Positions 27,673 to 37,076 of a stretch of 64,000 nucleotides of DNA are shown piece by piece. This stretch comes from Veillonella rogosae JCM 15642 (GTDB lineage Bacteria > Bacillota > Negativicutes > Veillonellales > Veillonellaceae), in contig NZ_PPCX01000015.1 of assembly GCF_002959775.1 (NCBI RefSeq), forward strand, positions 37,567-101,566. The letters run 5' to 3'. Position 1 is the first letter of the stretch. The number at the start of each line of letters is the position of its first letter. The notes under the pieces were generated by a model, which saw only the letters and a list, made by a program, of their open reading frames with translations, made no database searches and had not been told where the DNA came from. Made by a program: the position numbers and the translations under genes.

Positions 27673-29229
27673 ATGGCTAGCGGATTTTTAAAAGGAACAT
27701 TAATCCTCACCATAGCCGGCTTTGTGGTGAAAGCCATCGGTAGTATTAACTGGATTCTACTATCCCGTATTTTAGGCGGTGAAGGTATCGGTATCTATCA
27801 GATGGCCTTCCCAATTTATTTATTGCTATTACAAGTTTCAAGCGCAGGTGTGCCAATTGCCATCTCTATTTTGACGGCAGAGCGGTTAGCTCTCAACGAC
27901 TACACGGGGGCTAAACGAGTATTTAACATTTCCTTTACAATGCTCACCATTACAGGTCTAATAGCCAGTCTTGCCATGTTCTTTGGCGCCGATTGGCTCA
28001 TCTCAAGTGGTATCATTCAGGAAAGTCGTGCCTACTACTCCCTTATTGCGCTAGCTCCAGCCATCTTCTTTGTTACTTGGATATCCTGCTTCCGCGGTTA
28101 CATCCAAGGTTACGAAATGATGACACCAACGGCGATGAGCCAAATTGTAGAGCAAATATTACGGGTTGTGGTGATGCTAGGTGCGGCAGCTATCTTGTTA
28201 CCATACGGTTTGCCTGAGGCAGCCGGCGGTGCGAGTTTAGGTGCAGGTATCGGTGCCTTTGGTGCCTTCCTAGTCTTGTTATATTATTACTATAAATTGC
28301 CTAAGGCGCCTACTACAGGTGAAAGCTTTGAAGGTGAACGAGAATCTACTAAAGAGGTTTTATCGCGCCTCATCTGGCTTGCCTTACCAATCTCCTTAGC
28401 AAGTATTATGTTGCCATTGACGGCTAACCTTGATTTGATCATCGTACCACGTCGTTTATTGGTGGCAGGCTTCTCACTCAATGAAGCAACGGAACTATTT
28501 GGTTACTTAACAGGTATGGCGGTACCGCTTATTAACTTGGCTACCATTATTACGGCAGCCCTTGCAACAAGCATTGTACCATCTATCTCTCATGCCTTCG
28601 CTAAGCGTGATCATGAAGGTATCTACGACCGTACGGCCGGTGCTATGCGCCTATCCTTTATGGGTACTGTACCGTTCACGGTTATGCTCTATGTATTGGC
28701 AGCGCCAACAGTTACCTTGATCTATAATGCGCCTAAGGCTGAAATGGCAACACAAATCGTGGCCTTTGCCATCTTCTTCCTCGGCATTCATCAAGTAACG
28801 ACTGGCATCTTACAAGGCCTAGGAAAACCTAGAATTCCAGTGGTAAACATGGCCATTGCCATCATTATCAAGGTAATCTTAAACTGGAACTTAACGGCAA
28901 TTCCAGAACTTGGCATCGGTGGTGCTGCGTGGGCAACTGTAGCAGATATCGGCTTTGCAGCCTTACTCAACTTGATTTATATCAAAAAATATACAGGCTA
29001 CTTCCTCGACTTCTCCATCCTTTGGAAAAACGTGGTTAGTGCAGGTATCATGGGCGTGCTCATCTATATGAGCTACCAAGCTCTCTCTACTACACTACCT
29101 ATGTGGGCTAACTTCTTACTTACAGGTATCGAAGGCTTAGTATTGTACGTAATTATTATGGTTCTCCTAAAAGGCCTTGATAAAAACGACGGTGCTAGCA
29201 TGCCACTTGTGGGTAGATTCTTTAGATAA
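27673..29229 (+). CDS. MOP-superfamily flippase (SpoVB/polysaccharide exporter type)
   Basis: 518 residues, about 14 membrane helices. The start GTLILTIAGFVVKAIGSINWILLSRILG and the segment FFVTWISCFRGYIQGYEMMTPTAMSQI are typical of the SpoVB/MurJ-like branch that flips lipid-linked sugars (peptidoglycan or polysaccharide precursors). No SD precedes the ATG and only 3 bp separate it from fba, so translation is likely coupled. The substrate is not known. Confidence 0.88.
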   Translation: MASGFLKGTLILTIAGFVVKAIGSINWILLSRILGGEGIGIYQMAFPIYLLLLQVSSAGVPIAISILTAERLALNDYTGAKRVFNISFTMLTITGLIASLAMFFGADWLISSGIIQESRAYYSLIALAPAIFFVTWISCFRGYIQGYEMMTPTAMSQIVEQILRVVVMLGAAAILLPYGLPEAAGGASLGAGIGAFGAFLVLLYYYYKLPKAPTTGESFEGERESTKEVLSRLIWLALPISLASIMLPLTANLDLIIVPRRLLVAGFSLNEATELFGYLTGMAVPLINLATIITAALATSIVPSISHAFAKRDHEGIYDRTAGAMRLSFMGTVPFTVMLYVLAAPTVTLIYNAPKAEMATQIVAFAIFFLGIHQVTTGILQGLGKPRIPVVNMAIAIIIKVILNWNLTAIPELGIGGAAWATVADIGFAALLNLIYIKKYTGYFLDFSILWKNVVSAGIMGVLIYMSYQALSTTLPMWANFLLTGIEGLVLYVIIMVLLKGLDKNDGASMPLVGRFFR

Positions 29230-29250
29230 GCTGTATATACTTACAAAATG

Positions 29251-29407
29251 AAATAGGTTCCTAATAGTCACCCATGTGACTATTAGGAACCTATTTTTTA
29301 AATACATTTTCGAGAAGCGAGAGCTGGCTACCAACCATTTATGCCCTGCTTATGGATACATTGTACCATAAAAATAAGGAGAAGGAAATTAACCTTCTCC
29401 TTATTTT
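29251..29407. repeat. Decayed cassette G: hairpin plus antisense-like remnant
   Basis: 29251-29296 is a copy of the GGTTCCTA...TAGGAACC palindrome, probably the flippase terminator. 29313-29366 keeps the antisense part of the toxin cassettes (GAAGCGAGAGCTGG, CCATTTATGCC) and, on the minus strand, an extended -10 TGGTACAAT. 29371-29407 is a perfect hairpin (AATAAGGAGAAGG / CCTTCTCCTTATT) in the place of the cassettes' final hairpin. The toxin reading frame and its promoter are absent. Confidence 0.6.
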
Positions 29408-30443
29408 ATGCCGTTATTCCTAACATAGTAAGGATTTCCATAATAATTGGTATTACTACCACAAATAATATGGTACTAATCATGACAAGGCCTGTAGCAA
29501 AGGGCAAATCGGATTTTGCTTCGTTAGCTACGATTGGCAATACCGCAATGACGGGACCAGCCGATTGCACTACAAATGTAATAATAGCAATTGGCTCTAG
29601 TACTATACCTGCTCCATATTGTAAGGCCATAATCACACAGAACATAATGATGGGTGAAATCACAAAACGACCTACGATACCACCGATAGAATCTTTATTG
29701 AGGCTCATGCTCTTTAAGCCTGCATCATGAAGGACAATACCAATATAAATCAAAGATAATGGGGTTACCATATCACCTAAATAATTCAGTGTATTATGTA
29801 AAATTGGGGCCAACGGAATTTCAAAGAATAAAAAGATTAAGGCTGTAAAGAAACCTAATAATGGCGGTGGTAATAACTTCTTCCAATCAAACTTAGGCTT
29901 TTGAGCTGTAGTGGACTGAACTGAGGAGCTACTCCCAACTTGATGCCACTCATCATTAGCTAAGCCATTTTCCACAGTTGGCAGCGGATCTAATTCAATT
30001 AAAAATACCCCTACGAGCCATACAGATATGGTATTACCAATATAATAGAGTAAGAAATAGGGTAACGCTTCAGGTCCAAAGAGTGCTATCTGCACAGGTA
30101 AACCTATAAATAAGCAGTTATCATTCACCACCATATTGATAAAAATACCGCGCCGCCCTTTAGGTACTTTCAACAGTTTCATCATGATGAAAGCAACGAT
30201 ATAGGCAATTACATAGGTTAGCATAACTACTAACATGCCATATCGTAAATCCCATAGGTCAGACATATGTAGGTGATGTAATACAGAAACAAAGACGCCA
30301 GCCGGCAAAATGACGGACATGATAAAGCGCGATAAATTACTACTGAAGGTCGGGTTAAACATGCCCCGCCCTTTTAAGAAATATCCTAACGAAATGAGTA
30401 GCACTATCGGTATGATACTCTGCAAGGATGTGAGAAAAACCAT
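29406..30443 (-). CDS. AEC-family transporter (auxin efflux carrier-like)
   Basis: 345 residues with ten predicted helices, in two blocks of five separated by a polar loop (about residues 155-190, ELDPLPTVENGLANDEW). Family features: SLGYFLKGRGMF and the conserved NDNCLFIGLPVQIALFG. AEC proteins in anaerobes export or import small organic acids such as malate; the substrate is unproven. SD GGGAGG; monocistronic. Confidence 0.85.
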   Translation of the reverse strand: MVFLTSLQSIIPIVLLISLGYFLKGRGMFNPTFSSNLSRFIMSVILPAGVFVSVLHHLHMSDLWDLRYGMLVVMLTYVIAYIVAFIMMKLLKVPKGRRGIFINMVVNDNCLFIGLPVQIALFGPEALPYFLLYYIGNTISVWLVGVFLIELDPLPTVENGLANDEWHQVGSSSSVQSTTAQKPKFDWKKLLPPPLLGFFTALIFLFFEIPLAPILHNTLNYLGDMVTPLSLIYIGIVLHDAGLKSMSLNKDSIGGIVGRFVISPIIMFCVIMALQYGAGIVLEPIAIITFVVQSAGPVIAVLPIVANEAKSDLPFATGLVMISTILFVVVIPIIMEILTMLGITA

Positions 30444-30698
30444 AATAAACCTCCCGAACAGTTGATTCGTAGTCTATCATAACATGTTTTCATCGATTTT
30501 AGAAAACCGTTCTAATAATAGACTCACCTTGCTATTCACTTATTGTATATCCATACAGAATAACTACCCTATAATAACGGTACATAGTATTAACCATAAA
30601 ATCTTTATAATTCAATAAATTAATAGTATAAATTATTCAAAAAATCATTTATACTTAAAGAGTAAATATACAATATAGTTCGTACATGAGGTGATAGT

Positions 30699-31430
30699 AT
30701 GAAAAAACCATATATCGGTATCTCTGGTAGTATCTTACTAGGTAGCGCTGGTTCTGATGTAGACCTTCCACGCTCCTATGTAAACCTTGATTACACTCGC
30801 TCTATTGAAGAAGCTGGTGGCATTCCTATTATTATTCCTTTCACAACAAATCTTGAAATTATTCAAGATACAGTAGCTCATCTCGATGGTCTACTATTAT
30901 CTGGCGGTCATGATGTGTACCCACTACACTATGGTGAAGAACCATTACAAAAATTGGGCGAAGTATGGCCTGAACGTGATCATTTTGATTTTGCTTTGTT
31001 GAAAGCTGCTGAAGAAAGACAAATTCCTATCTTTGGTATTTGTCGCGGCATGCAAGTATTAAATGTATACCGTGGCGGCTCCTTGTATCAAGATTTAAGC
31101 TACGACGAAACTTGTACAATAAAACATGCTCAAAATCAAACGCCTGAATTAGGTACGCATACAGTTGATATTGAATTCGAAACCAATCTTGCTAGTGCAA
31201 TTGGTCGTTCTACTTGGGTTACAAACTCTCACCACCATCAAAGTGTAAAAACAGTTGGTAAGGGCTTACAAGTTGTAGCTCGCGCTAAAGACGGCACTGT
31301 AGAGGGCTTAGAAGATTCCTCCTACCCTTGGATGGTAGCTACTCAGTTCCACCCTGAAATGATGACACCAAAAGATCAAAGTGCAACACGTTTATTTGAT
31401 GCATTCATTGCAGCGGCTCAAAAAAACTAA
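30699..31430 (+). CDS. Gamma-glutamyl-gamma-aminobutyrate hydrolase family (class I GATase-like, PuuD)
   Basis: 243 residues, the family's usual size. Nucleophile elbow IFGICRGMQVLNVYRGG (Cys), oxyanion region GLLLSGGHDVYP, and the catalytic His/Glu in ATQFHPEM. It probably hydrolyses gamma-glutamyl amides. No putrescine-pathway neighbours, so the physiological substrate is open. Confidence 0.9.
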   Translation: MKKPYIGISGSILLGSAGSDVDLPRSYVNLDYTRSIEEAGGIPIIIPFTTNLEIIQDTVAHLDGLLLSGGHDVYPLHYGEEPLQKLGEVWPERDHFDFALLKAAEERQIPIFGICRGMQVLNVYRGGSLYQDLSYDETCTIKHAQNQTPELGTHTVDIEFETNLASAIGRSTWVTNSHHHQSVKTVGKGLQVVARAKDGTVEGLEDSSYPWMVATQFHPEMMTPKDQSATRLFDAFIAAAQKN

Positions 31431-31443
31431 AGAAAATAATAGC

Positions 31444-31473
31444 AAAGCTCCACACCTTAGGCGTGGAGCTTTT
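31444..31473. terminator. Bidirectional terminator
   Basis: AAAGCTCCAC, six-base loop, then GTGGAGCTTTT between the convergent genes at 30699 (+) and 31480 (-). Confidence 0.9.
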
Positions 31474-31479
31474 GTTGTG

Positions 31480-32310
31480 TTATATCTCTTCGTTATAATC
31501 CTCAGAAAGGTCTTCTTCAATATAGCCTACATCATCGGAAGCTTCGTCTTCATCTCGTGTATCAATATAGATACTGATAAGAGCTAGCGCTCCCTCTTCA
31601 TTAAGTGTAGCTATGAGGCTCATTGGACCATATGTCAAAATGAGTCCATCCTCTTCATCACGGATGATATGAGGCACCGCATCAAAGTGTTGGTTCATAA
31701 GCTGATCAAAATAATCCTCTACATCGAGGCCACTTTCAAGGGTTATAGATTCAGCATCGCCCTTTTGGAATACTACACGAGTATCTTCATCGATATATTG
31801 ATAGAAATCATCTACATCTACATTCGCCGTTTCAAGCCACATACTTAAGGCTGCAAGCCAATCTTTCACAGTCGTTGGCGGCGTAATAAAAGCATACTCA
31901 CTTTCATCAGCGCCAAAGCGAAGATCATCATACTCAATACTATAATTTTCCTGACTAGAAACGATGCGGTCTACTAGGCCCTCATCGTTGACATCTACGA
32001 AAATCATGTACACGTAATTATCGCCGCTTTCATAAGAAACAGTCAAACCATGACGCCCCTCATGGAATAGCGCATCCTCCTCGTACACATCGGTAATATA
32101 CATGACCTTGCACGTAACAGGCACATTGTCTGCCTTGATGGACTCAGCCATAGATGACAAGAATTCAATCGTTTCATTGCGATTGCGACCAATAATGCCC
32201 CGACCAGTGGACATGTATTCGCAATCTTCGGCTAGAATATTTTCAATGCCGTGAATATCTGCGGATTCAAGAATAGATTTTATCAATAAAAGAGCTTGTA
32301 TTTCAGTCAT
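31480..32310 (-). CDS. NTF2/SnoaL-like protein, duplicated fold, unknown function
   Basis: 276 acidic residues. Each half looks like an NTF2-like alpha/beta unit: the first from LLLIKSILESADIHGIENIL with GRGIIGRNRNETIEFL, the second from VKDWLAALSMWLETANVDVDDF with DYFDQLMNQHFDAV. The C-terminal 25 residues are almost all acidic. No catalytic motif can be assigned. SD AGGAGG. Cytoplasmic, no signal peptide. Confidence 0.7.
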   Translation of the reverse strand: MTEIQALLLIKSILESADIHGIENILAEDCEYMSTGRGIIGRNRNETIEFLSSMAESIKADNVPVTCKVMYITDVYEEDALFHEGRHGLTVSYESGDNYVYMIFVDVNDEGLVDRIVSSQENYSIEYDDLRFGADESEYAFITPPTTVKDWLAALSMWLETANVDVDDFYQYIDEDTRVVFQKGDAESITLESGLDVEDYFDQLMNQHFDAVPHIIRDEEDGLILTYGPMSLIATLNEEGALALISIYIDTRDEDEASDDVGYIEEDLSEDYNEEI

Positions 32311-32445
32311 ACTACGCCTCCTATGTATGGTAATAGTTACTGTTATTATTGTATCACAAATCCATCATATAATAAGCTTTATCCTTTGTTTTTCTAGCTG
32401 TTCATCATATAATTAAATACATATAGATTCCAATTGGAGGTTACC

Positions 32446-33105
32446 ATGAAATATACAACCATCGTTTTCGATTGTGACGGCACATTGCTCGATACATCTA
32501 CAGATTTATATAATTCCGTGAACTATGTACTGCGTAAACATAATTTCCCTGAGCGCTCTATGGCTGAGGTGAAAGCAAAACTCGGCAATGCAGTAGCTTA
32601 TTTAATGCGTCATTGCTTACCAAGTACTGTGGCAGATAGCGATTTAGAATCATATATCGATGAGTTTAAAGCCTACTATGGAGAGCATTTAAAAGATACA
32701 ACTGCACCCTATGATGGTATTCTAGACATGCTAGACCTATTACGTGAAAAAGGATATAAAATAGCTATTGTGTCCAATAAAATACAAGAAGGTGTTACGC
32801 CCCTAAATAAAGAATACTTTGGCGATCGCTTACCTGTTGCTATCGGTGAAAGACCGGGCTTACAACGTAAACCTGCTCCAGATATGGTACTCCAAGCATT
32901 AAAAGAGTTAAACTCTACTCCTGAAGAATCCATCTATATAGGTGATTCTGAAGTAGACGTAGCAACAGCAGAAAACTCTGGCTTACTTTGCATTGGTGTT
33001 ACATGGGGCTTTAGAGAGGAATCCTTACTTCATGAGCTTGGTGTTAAACACATCGCCCGTAAAGCAGAAGATATTATTACTATTATTGAAGAGTTAAACA
33101 AATAG
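32446..33105 (+). CDS. HAD-family phosphatase (phosphoglycolate phosphatase-like)
   Basis: 219 residues from the ATG at 32446 (SD GGAGG). HAD motif I FDCDGTLLDTS, motif II IVSNK, motif III lysine in GLQRKPAPDMV, motif IV YIGDSEVDVATAENSG. The helical cap at residues 15-90 places it in the Gph/PGMB-like subclass. Substrate is probably a small phosphorylated metabolite such as 2-phosphoglycolate. Confidence 0.9.
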   Translation: MKYTTIVFDCDGTLLDTSTDLYNSVNYVLRKHNFPERSMAEVKAKLGNAVAYLMRHCLPSTVADSDLESYIDEFKAYYGEHLKDTTAPYDGILDMLDLLREKGYKIAIVSNKIQEGVTPLNKEYFGDRLPVAIGERPGLQRKPAPDMVLQALKELNSTPEESIYIGDSEVDVATAENSGLLCIGVTWGFREESLLHELGVKHIARKAEDIITIIEELNK

Positions 33106-33288
33106 TACGTCAACCTATAACAAATTCATATGAATTAAAGCATTTATAACGTAAAACCGTAATAATATGGGAATTAATTTATATCATTTCCTATTTATCG
33201 GGATTTTCCTTTTATTTTCTCTATTTTATTTCATTTTTCACGTTATACTATTTACGCATGGTTACTAGCTTCTATCTATTGCCTTAAA

Positions 33289-33364
33289 AATGTGATATAT
33301 GTTACATTTATGAGGCAGTACTTTCACATGGACACGCCGTCAATTCAATAGTTAGTGTATTGAA
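33289..33364. promoter_or_regulatory. Two palindromic sites upstream of the acetate transporter
   Basis: The 341 bp before the next gene have no coding potential. 33289-33308 is an imperfect palindrome (AATGTGATATATGTTACATT) resembling CRP/FNR-family sites. 33344-33364 has perfect 7-bp arms, TTCAATA and TATTGAA, around a 7-nt centre. Either could control the transporter; the sites are visible, the regulators are inferred. Confidence 0.4.
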
Positions 33365-33446
33365 CAGGAGATGACAGCATAAAATCATGTGACTATTTTA
33401 CTGTATAGTTGTAGTTAGTTGTCCCCCACGGAGAAATGAGGAACAA

Positions 33447-34058
33447 ATGGAAAACGAAGTAAGAAAAGTTGAAATGAGCGAAAATGTAGCTGATCCTACC
33501 GGTCTTGGTCTACTTGGTCTCGCTGTAGTATGTTTTGTAGTATCCACGTCCCGCGTAGGCTGGTCTGGTCCTACAACATCTGTTATTATCCCTTGGGCAG
33601 TTTTATTAGGTTCTATCGCCCAATTAATGGCAAGTTATTTTGATTTCAAGAAAAACAATCCATTCGGCTCTGTTGTATTCGGTGCTTACGGTTTGTTCTG
33701 GTCTGCTATGGCTGGCGTTTGGTTGATCCAAATGGGCTCCTTCGGTCCTGAAATTCAAAAAGGTTTTGATGTAACACAATTGGCATTCGCTTTTGTAGGC
33801 TTCTTAATCTTCTCTATCTTTGGTACAATTGCATCTTTAAAAACAAACAAAGTTGTATTTGCTATCATGTTCTTAATCTGCTTCCTATTCTTAGGTCTAG
33901 CAACAGACCTCTTCCTAGGCGGCAAAACAGGCTTCTTCGCTCTTGCAGCATGGTCTGAATTATTCATCTCCCTATTGGGCTTCTACGGTTCCGGTGCCGT
34001 TCTTGTTAACAAAGTATTTGGTAAAACTGTATTCCCTATGGGTAAAAGCATTCTATAA
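33447..34058 (+). CDS. satP: Acetate/succinate uptake transporter (GPR1/FUN34/SatP family)
   Basis: 203 residues with six predicted helices. Family start ADPTGLGLLGLAVVCF (in place of the more common NPAPLGL), then FDFKKNNPFGSVVFGAYGLF and W. It moves acetate and related small carboxylates with protons, which suits an organism producing acetate and propionate from lactate. SD is AATGAGG. A decayed toxin cassette follows. Confidence 0.88.
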   Translation: MENEVRKVEMSENVADPTGLGLLGLAVVCFVVSTSRVGWSGPTTSVIIPWAVLLGSIAQLMASYFDFKKNNPFGSVVFGAYGLFWSAMAGVWLIQMGSFGPEIQKGFDVTQLAFAFVGFLIFSIFGTIASLKTNKVVFAIMFLICFLFLGLATDLFLGGKTGFFALAAWSELFISLLGFYGSGAVLVNKVFGKTVFPMGKSIL

Positions 34059-34093
34059 TAGTTCAATAACCATATAAATGACTTGCACGATAA

Positions 34094-34240
34094 AAGAGGT
34101 TCCTATTGGTCACCTAGGTGACTATTAGGGACCTCTAAATTATTTACTTTTACGTTCCACATCGCTATATTAAAATTGAGGCCTATAAATGGCTCCATTC
34201 TTAGCTAACTTTATAGAGATTGGCAGTAAGATTTCCATCA
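34094..34240 (+). repeat. Decayed cassette F: hairpin, toxin promoter and leader without the toxin
   Basis: 34094-34137 is the GGTTCCTA palindrome, 34143-34148 TTTACT and 34166-34171 TATATT with exactly 17 bp between, then GAGGCCTATAAATGG and a leader like those at 37.8 kb. At the SD the sequence becomes GGCAGTAAGAT and the toxin ORF and antisense part are missing. Confidence 0.7.
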
Positions 34241-34305
34241 ATTGAATCATTAGTATGATATAATATTAGATTATTAAGTTATGTATTTGGAAGGAGAAAT
34301 ATGTA

Positions 34306-35709
34306 ATGCAACAATCATGGAAAATTGCATTTGCCTACATAGGTGTTATTGTAGGTGCAGGACTCTCGAGTGGACAAGATCTTCTACAATATTTTATAAG
34401 TTTTGGCCAAATAGGTCTTATTGGTGTTCTATTACTAGGTCTATTAAATGCCGCATTTGGTAAAATCATGCTTTCTTTGGGGAGCTACTATCGTGCAGAC
34501 AATCATGAAGAAGTTTTTACACAGATTTCCCATCCTATTATTACAAGAATACTTGATTTTGTACTAATCGCTGGTAGCTTTATTATGGGCTTCGTTATGA
34601 TAGCCGGTGCAGGATCAAACTTAGAACAACAATTTGGACTTCCTTTTTGGGTTGGCGGATTAATTTGCTCACTTTTAATCATAACCGTATCATTTATGGA
34701 CTTTGATAAAATTACCAGTGTTCTAGGTGTTTTTACACCTATCATGATTGTAATGATATTCATCATTACAGGTTACTCTTTTATTGGTAAAAGTCATGAT
34801 TGGGCTGCGTTAGATACTATAGCCCACACAATCAAACCAGCCACAAGCAATGTATGGTTTTCTGTCATTAATTATTATTCTCTATGTGCTATGACAGCTG
34901 TTTCTATGGCCTTTATTTTAGGTGGTTCTGTTGTTCGTATTGGTATAGCTGAAAAAGGTGGCACTCGTGGCGGCCTATTAGTCGGATTAGTTGTTTTTAT
35001 AGCAGCTATCTCTATTTATGCAAATCTAGATACAGTAAAAGATGCAGATTTGCCGATTCTTGCTATTGCCAATCAAATTCATCCTTGGCTAGCATATATA
35101 TATGCAATCACAGTCTTTTCACTTATTTTTAATACAGCATTCTCTCTTTTTTATTCTATTGCTAGACGTTTTGCCAACGGCAGTACGAAAAGAATGAGAA
35201 TTGTTATTATTTCTGTAGTAATCATAGGATATATATGTAGTTTCTTTGGTTTTAAAGATTTGATTAGTATCCTCTACCCAATTCTCGGTTATATGGGACT
35301 ATTACTCCTAATTATTCTTATTTATGGCTGGCTCCGCGATCGTAAAGATATCATTATGGAAAAACTCTTCCGAAGAAAGATGATCCATTTATCACTAAAA
35401 AAACATAGTCCTCACAAAATACTATCAGAAGAAGAACGTGAACTATTCCACACATTAGGTGATATTAGTCAAGCAGATACAAAAGCTCTAAAAGAAGATA
35501 TTCATGATGTAGCAAAAGAGATACTTTCAAATACGGAAACAGTTCAAGACTTAAAAGACTATGTGGAAGAGCATCTCTCAGTAGACGAAGAAGTTATACA
35601 TCAAAATATCAATATTCTACAAGAACAACAGGAAGAATCAAAATCAACTGAATCTTCTAAAGGTAGACCTATCAAAAAGTCTCATATAAATAACAATAAA
35701 GTAAAATGA
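34306..35709 (+). CDS. YkvI-like membrane transporter (APC-type fold)
   Basis: 467 residues. About ten helices up to residue 350, starting with IAFAYIGVIVGAGLSSGQDLLQ, a glycine-rich first helix typical of the YkvI group. A charged cytoplasmic tail of ~115 residues follows (LSEEERELFHTLGDISQ, and a coiled-coil-like end). YkvI relatives are uncharacterised sodium:solute-type carriers. The stop overlaps the next gene (ATGA), so the two proteins probably act in one pathway, perhaps amino-acid export. SD AAGGAG. Confidence 0.82.
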   Translation: MQQSWKIAFAYIGVIVGAGLSSGQDLLQYFISFGQIGLIGVLLLGLLNAAFGKIMLSLGSYYRADNHEEVFTQISHPIITRILDFVLIAGSFIMGFVMIAGAGSNLEQQFGLPFWVGGLICSLLIITVSFMDFDKITSVLGVFTPIMIVMIFIITGYSFIGKSHDWAALDTIAHTIKPATSNVWFSVINYYSLCAMTAVSMAFILGGSVVRIGIAEKGGTRGGLLVGLVVFIAAISIYANLDTVKDADLPILAIANQIHPWLAYIYAITVFSLIFNTAFSLFYSIARRFANGSTKRMRIVIISVVIIGYICSFFGFKDLISILYPILGYMGLLLLIILIYGWLRDRKDIIMEKLFRRKMIHLSLKKHSPHKILSEEERELFHTLGDISQADTKALKEDIHDVAKEILSNTETVQDLKDYVEEHLSVDEEVIHQNINILQEQQEESKSTESSKGRPIKKSHINNNKVK

Positions 35710-36956
35710 ATAACGAGGAAATAATGACCAGTGTAGAATTAGAAATTATATTAAAAGCTGGAAAAATACTTCTTAGTAGTGGTGCTGAAATCAGTCGTAC
35801 AGAGGATACTATGAACTACATAGCACGAGCTATGAATTTTAAAGATTTAGAAGCTTACGTATCCAATAGAGGTATTTTTGCAACTGCTAAGAAAGCTGAT
35901 GGAACTGAAATTACTCGTATTTGTAACGTTCCTGAAGTCGATATTAACCTCAGTAAAATTGAATCTGTTAATGCTCTCTCCCGACGTGTCACACAAAAAA
36001 ATATTACTATTGAGGAGATTGAAAGTGAACTTAATCAAATTGATACCATGCCAGACTATTCTTTTTTTTGGAGATTAGTAGCTTATACGTTAGGAGCTTC
36101 GGGCTTTAGCTATGCAATTGGTAGTTCTATAACAGACTCTATAATTGCCGGTATTATAGGCTTAATATTAGGCGTCTATATGTGCACGATTAAAAGAATA
36201 CTTAACTCAGATGTATTAATCACCATTTTAGGTAGTATTCTAATAGCCTTATTGGGTAATCTCTTTATCCACTTTGAATTAGGCTCCAACCTATCAGTTA
36301 TATTACTAGGAGCCATGATTGACATTGTTCCCGGAGTTCCTTTCGTCAATGCTATTAGAGAGTATAGCCAGAATAACTATAATACAGGAATAACCCTTAT
36401 GATGGGTGCGTTACTTACCTGTATTTCCATGGCTGTAGGGGTCGCAGTAGTACAATCACTACTCTTCAACACACAAATGATTCCTCTTTATACCTCTAAT
36501 TTAGATACTAATTCCTTAACCTCTATGTTTATGCGTAGTATAATGGCTGGTATTGGTACGACAGCATTTGCAATCTTATTCCGTGTAGCTAAACAACATT
36601 TTATCGATTGTACAATATTAGGATTCATCTCATGGTTCTTGTTCTTAACATTATCTTCACTACAGTCTAATGTTATGCTCTCCATATTCATCAGTGGTTT
36701 TATCATCGCCATAGCATCAAGAATATTGGCTGTTAAACGGAAATGCCCTGCTATAGTTTTCCTAATGACTAGCTTATTCCCTTTACTACCAGGGCTCAGC
36801 TTTTATCGATCCATTTATTATATGCTAATGGGACAAGAAACTATTGCCATTAGCTTCGCAAAAGAATCCTTTTTGATAGCTTTTACAATTGCTATATCTA
36901 TCGTAATTGTAAAACATATAAAACCACCACAAATCAAAAAATATACTTATAAGTAA
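35706..36956 (+). CDS. ThrE-family threonine/serine exporter
   Basis: 416 residues. The soluble N-terminal domain has the signature SSGAEISRTEDTMNYIARAMN (first 15 shown are most conserved) and AYVSNRGIFATA. About ten helices follow, with GAMIDIVPGVPFVNAIRE; a second ThrE_2-like block ends with PLLPGLSFYRSIYYMLMGQ. It exports Thr/Ser or small dipeptides with the proton gradient. It is translationally coupled to the YkvI-like gene. Confidence 0.88.
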   Translation: MNNEEIMTSVELEIILKAGKILLSSGAEISRTEDTMNYIARAMNFKDLEAYVSNRGIFATAKKADGTEITRICNVPEVDINLSKIESVNALSRRVTQKNITIEEIESELNQIDTMPDYSFFWRLVAYTLGASGFSYAIGSSITDSIIAGIIGLILGVYMCTIKRILNSDVLITILGSILIALLGNLFIHFELGSNLSVILLGAMIDIVPGVPFVNAIREYSQNNYNTGITLMMGALLTCISMAVGVAVVQSLLFNTQMIPLYTSNLDTNSLTSMFMRSIMAGIGTTAFAILFRVAKQHFIDCTILGFISWFLFLTLSSLQSNVMLSIFISGFIIAIASRILAVKRKCPAIVFLMTSLFPLLPGLSFYRSIYYMLMGQETIAISFAKESFLIAFTIAISIVIVKHIKPPQIKKYTYK

Positions 36957-36993
36957 TATAACCTTATATCAAATTCATGTAAATTAAAGCATT

Positions 36994-37045
36994 ATAAAAG
37001 AGGTTCCTATAAGTCACTACTATGACTATTAGGAACCTCTTTTAT
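36994..37045. terminator. Palindrome H between convergent genes
   Basis: Copy of the GGTTCCTA/TAGGAACC hairpin with longer AT arms (ATAAAAGAGG / CCTCTTTTAT). Here it stands alone, without a toxin cassette, and acts as terminator for the ThrE gene and the gene at 37077. Confidence 0.8.
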
Positions 37046-37076
37046 TTATAACTATATTGTGCTAATTAGATATCAC

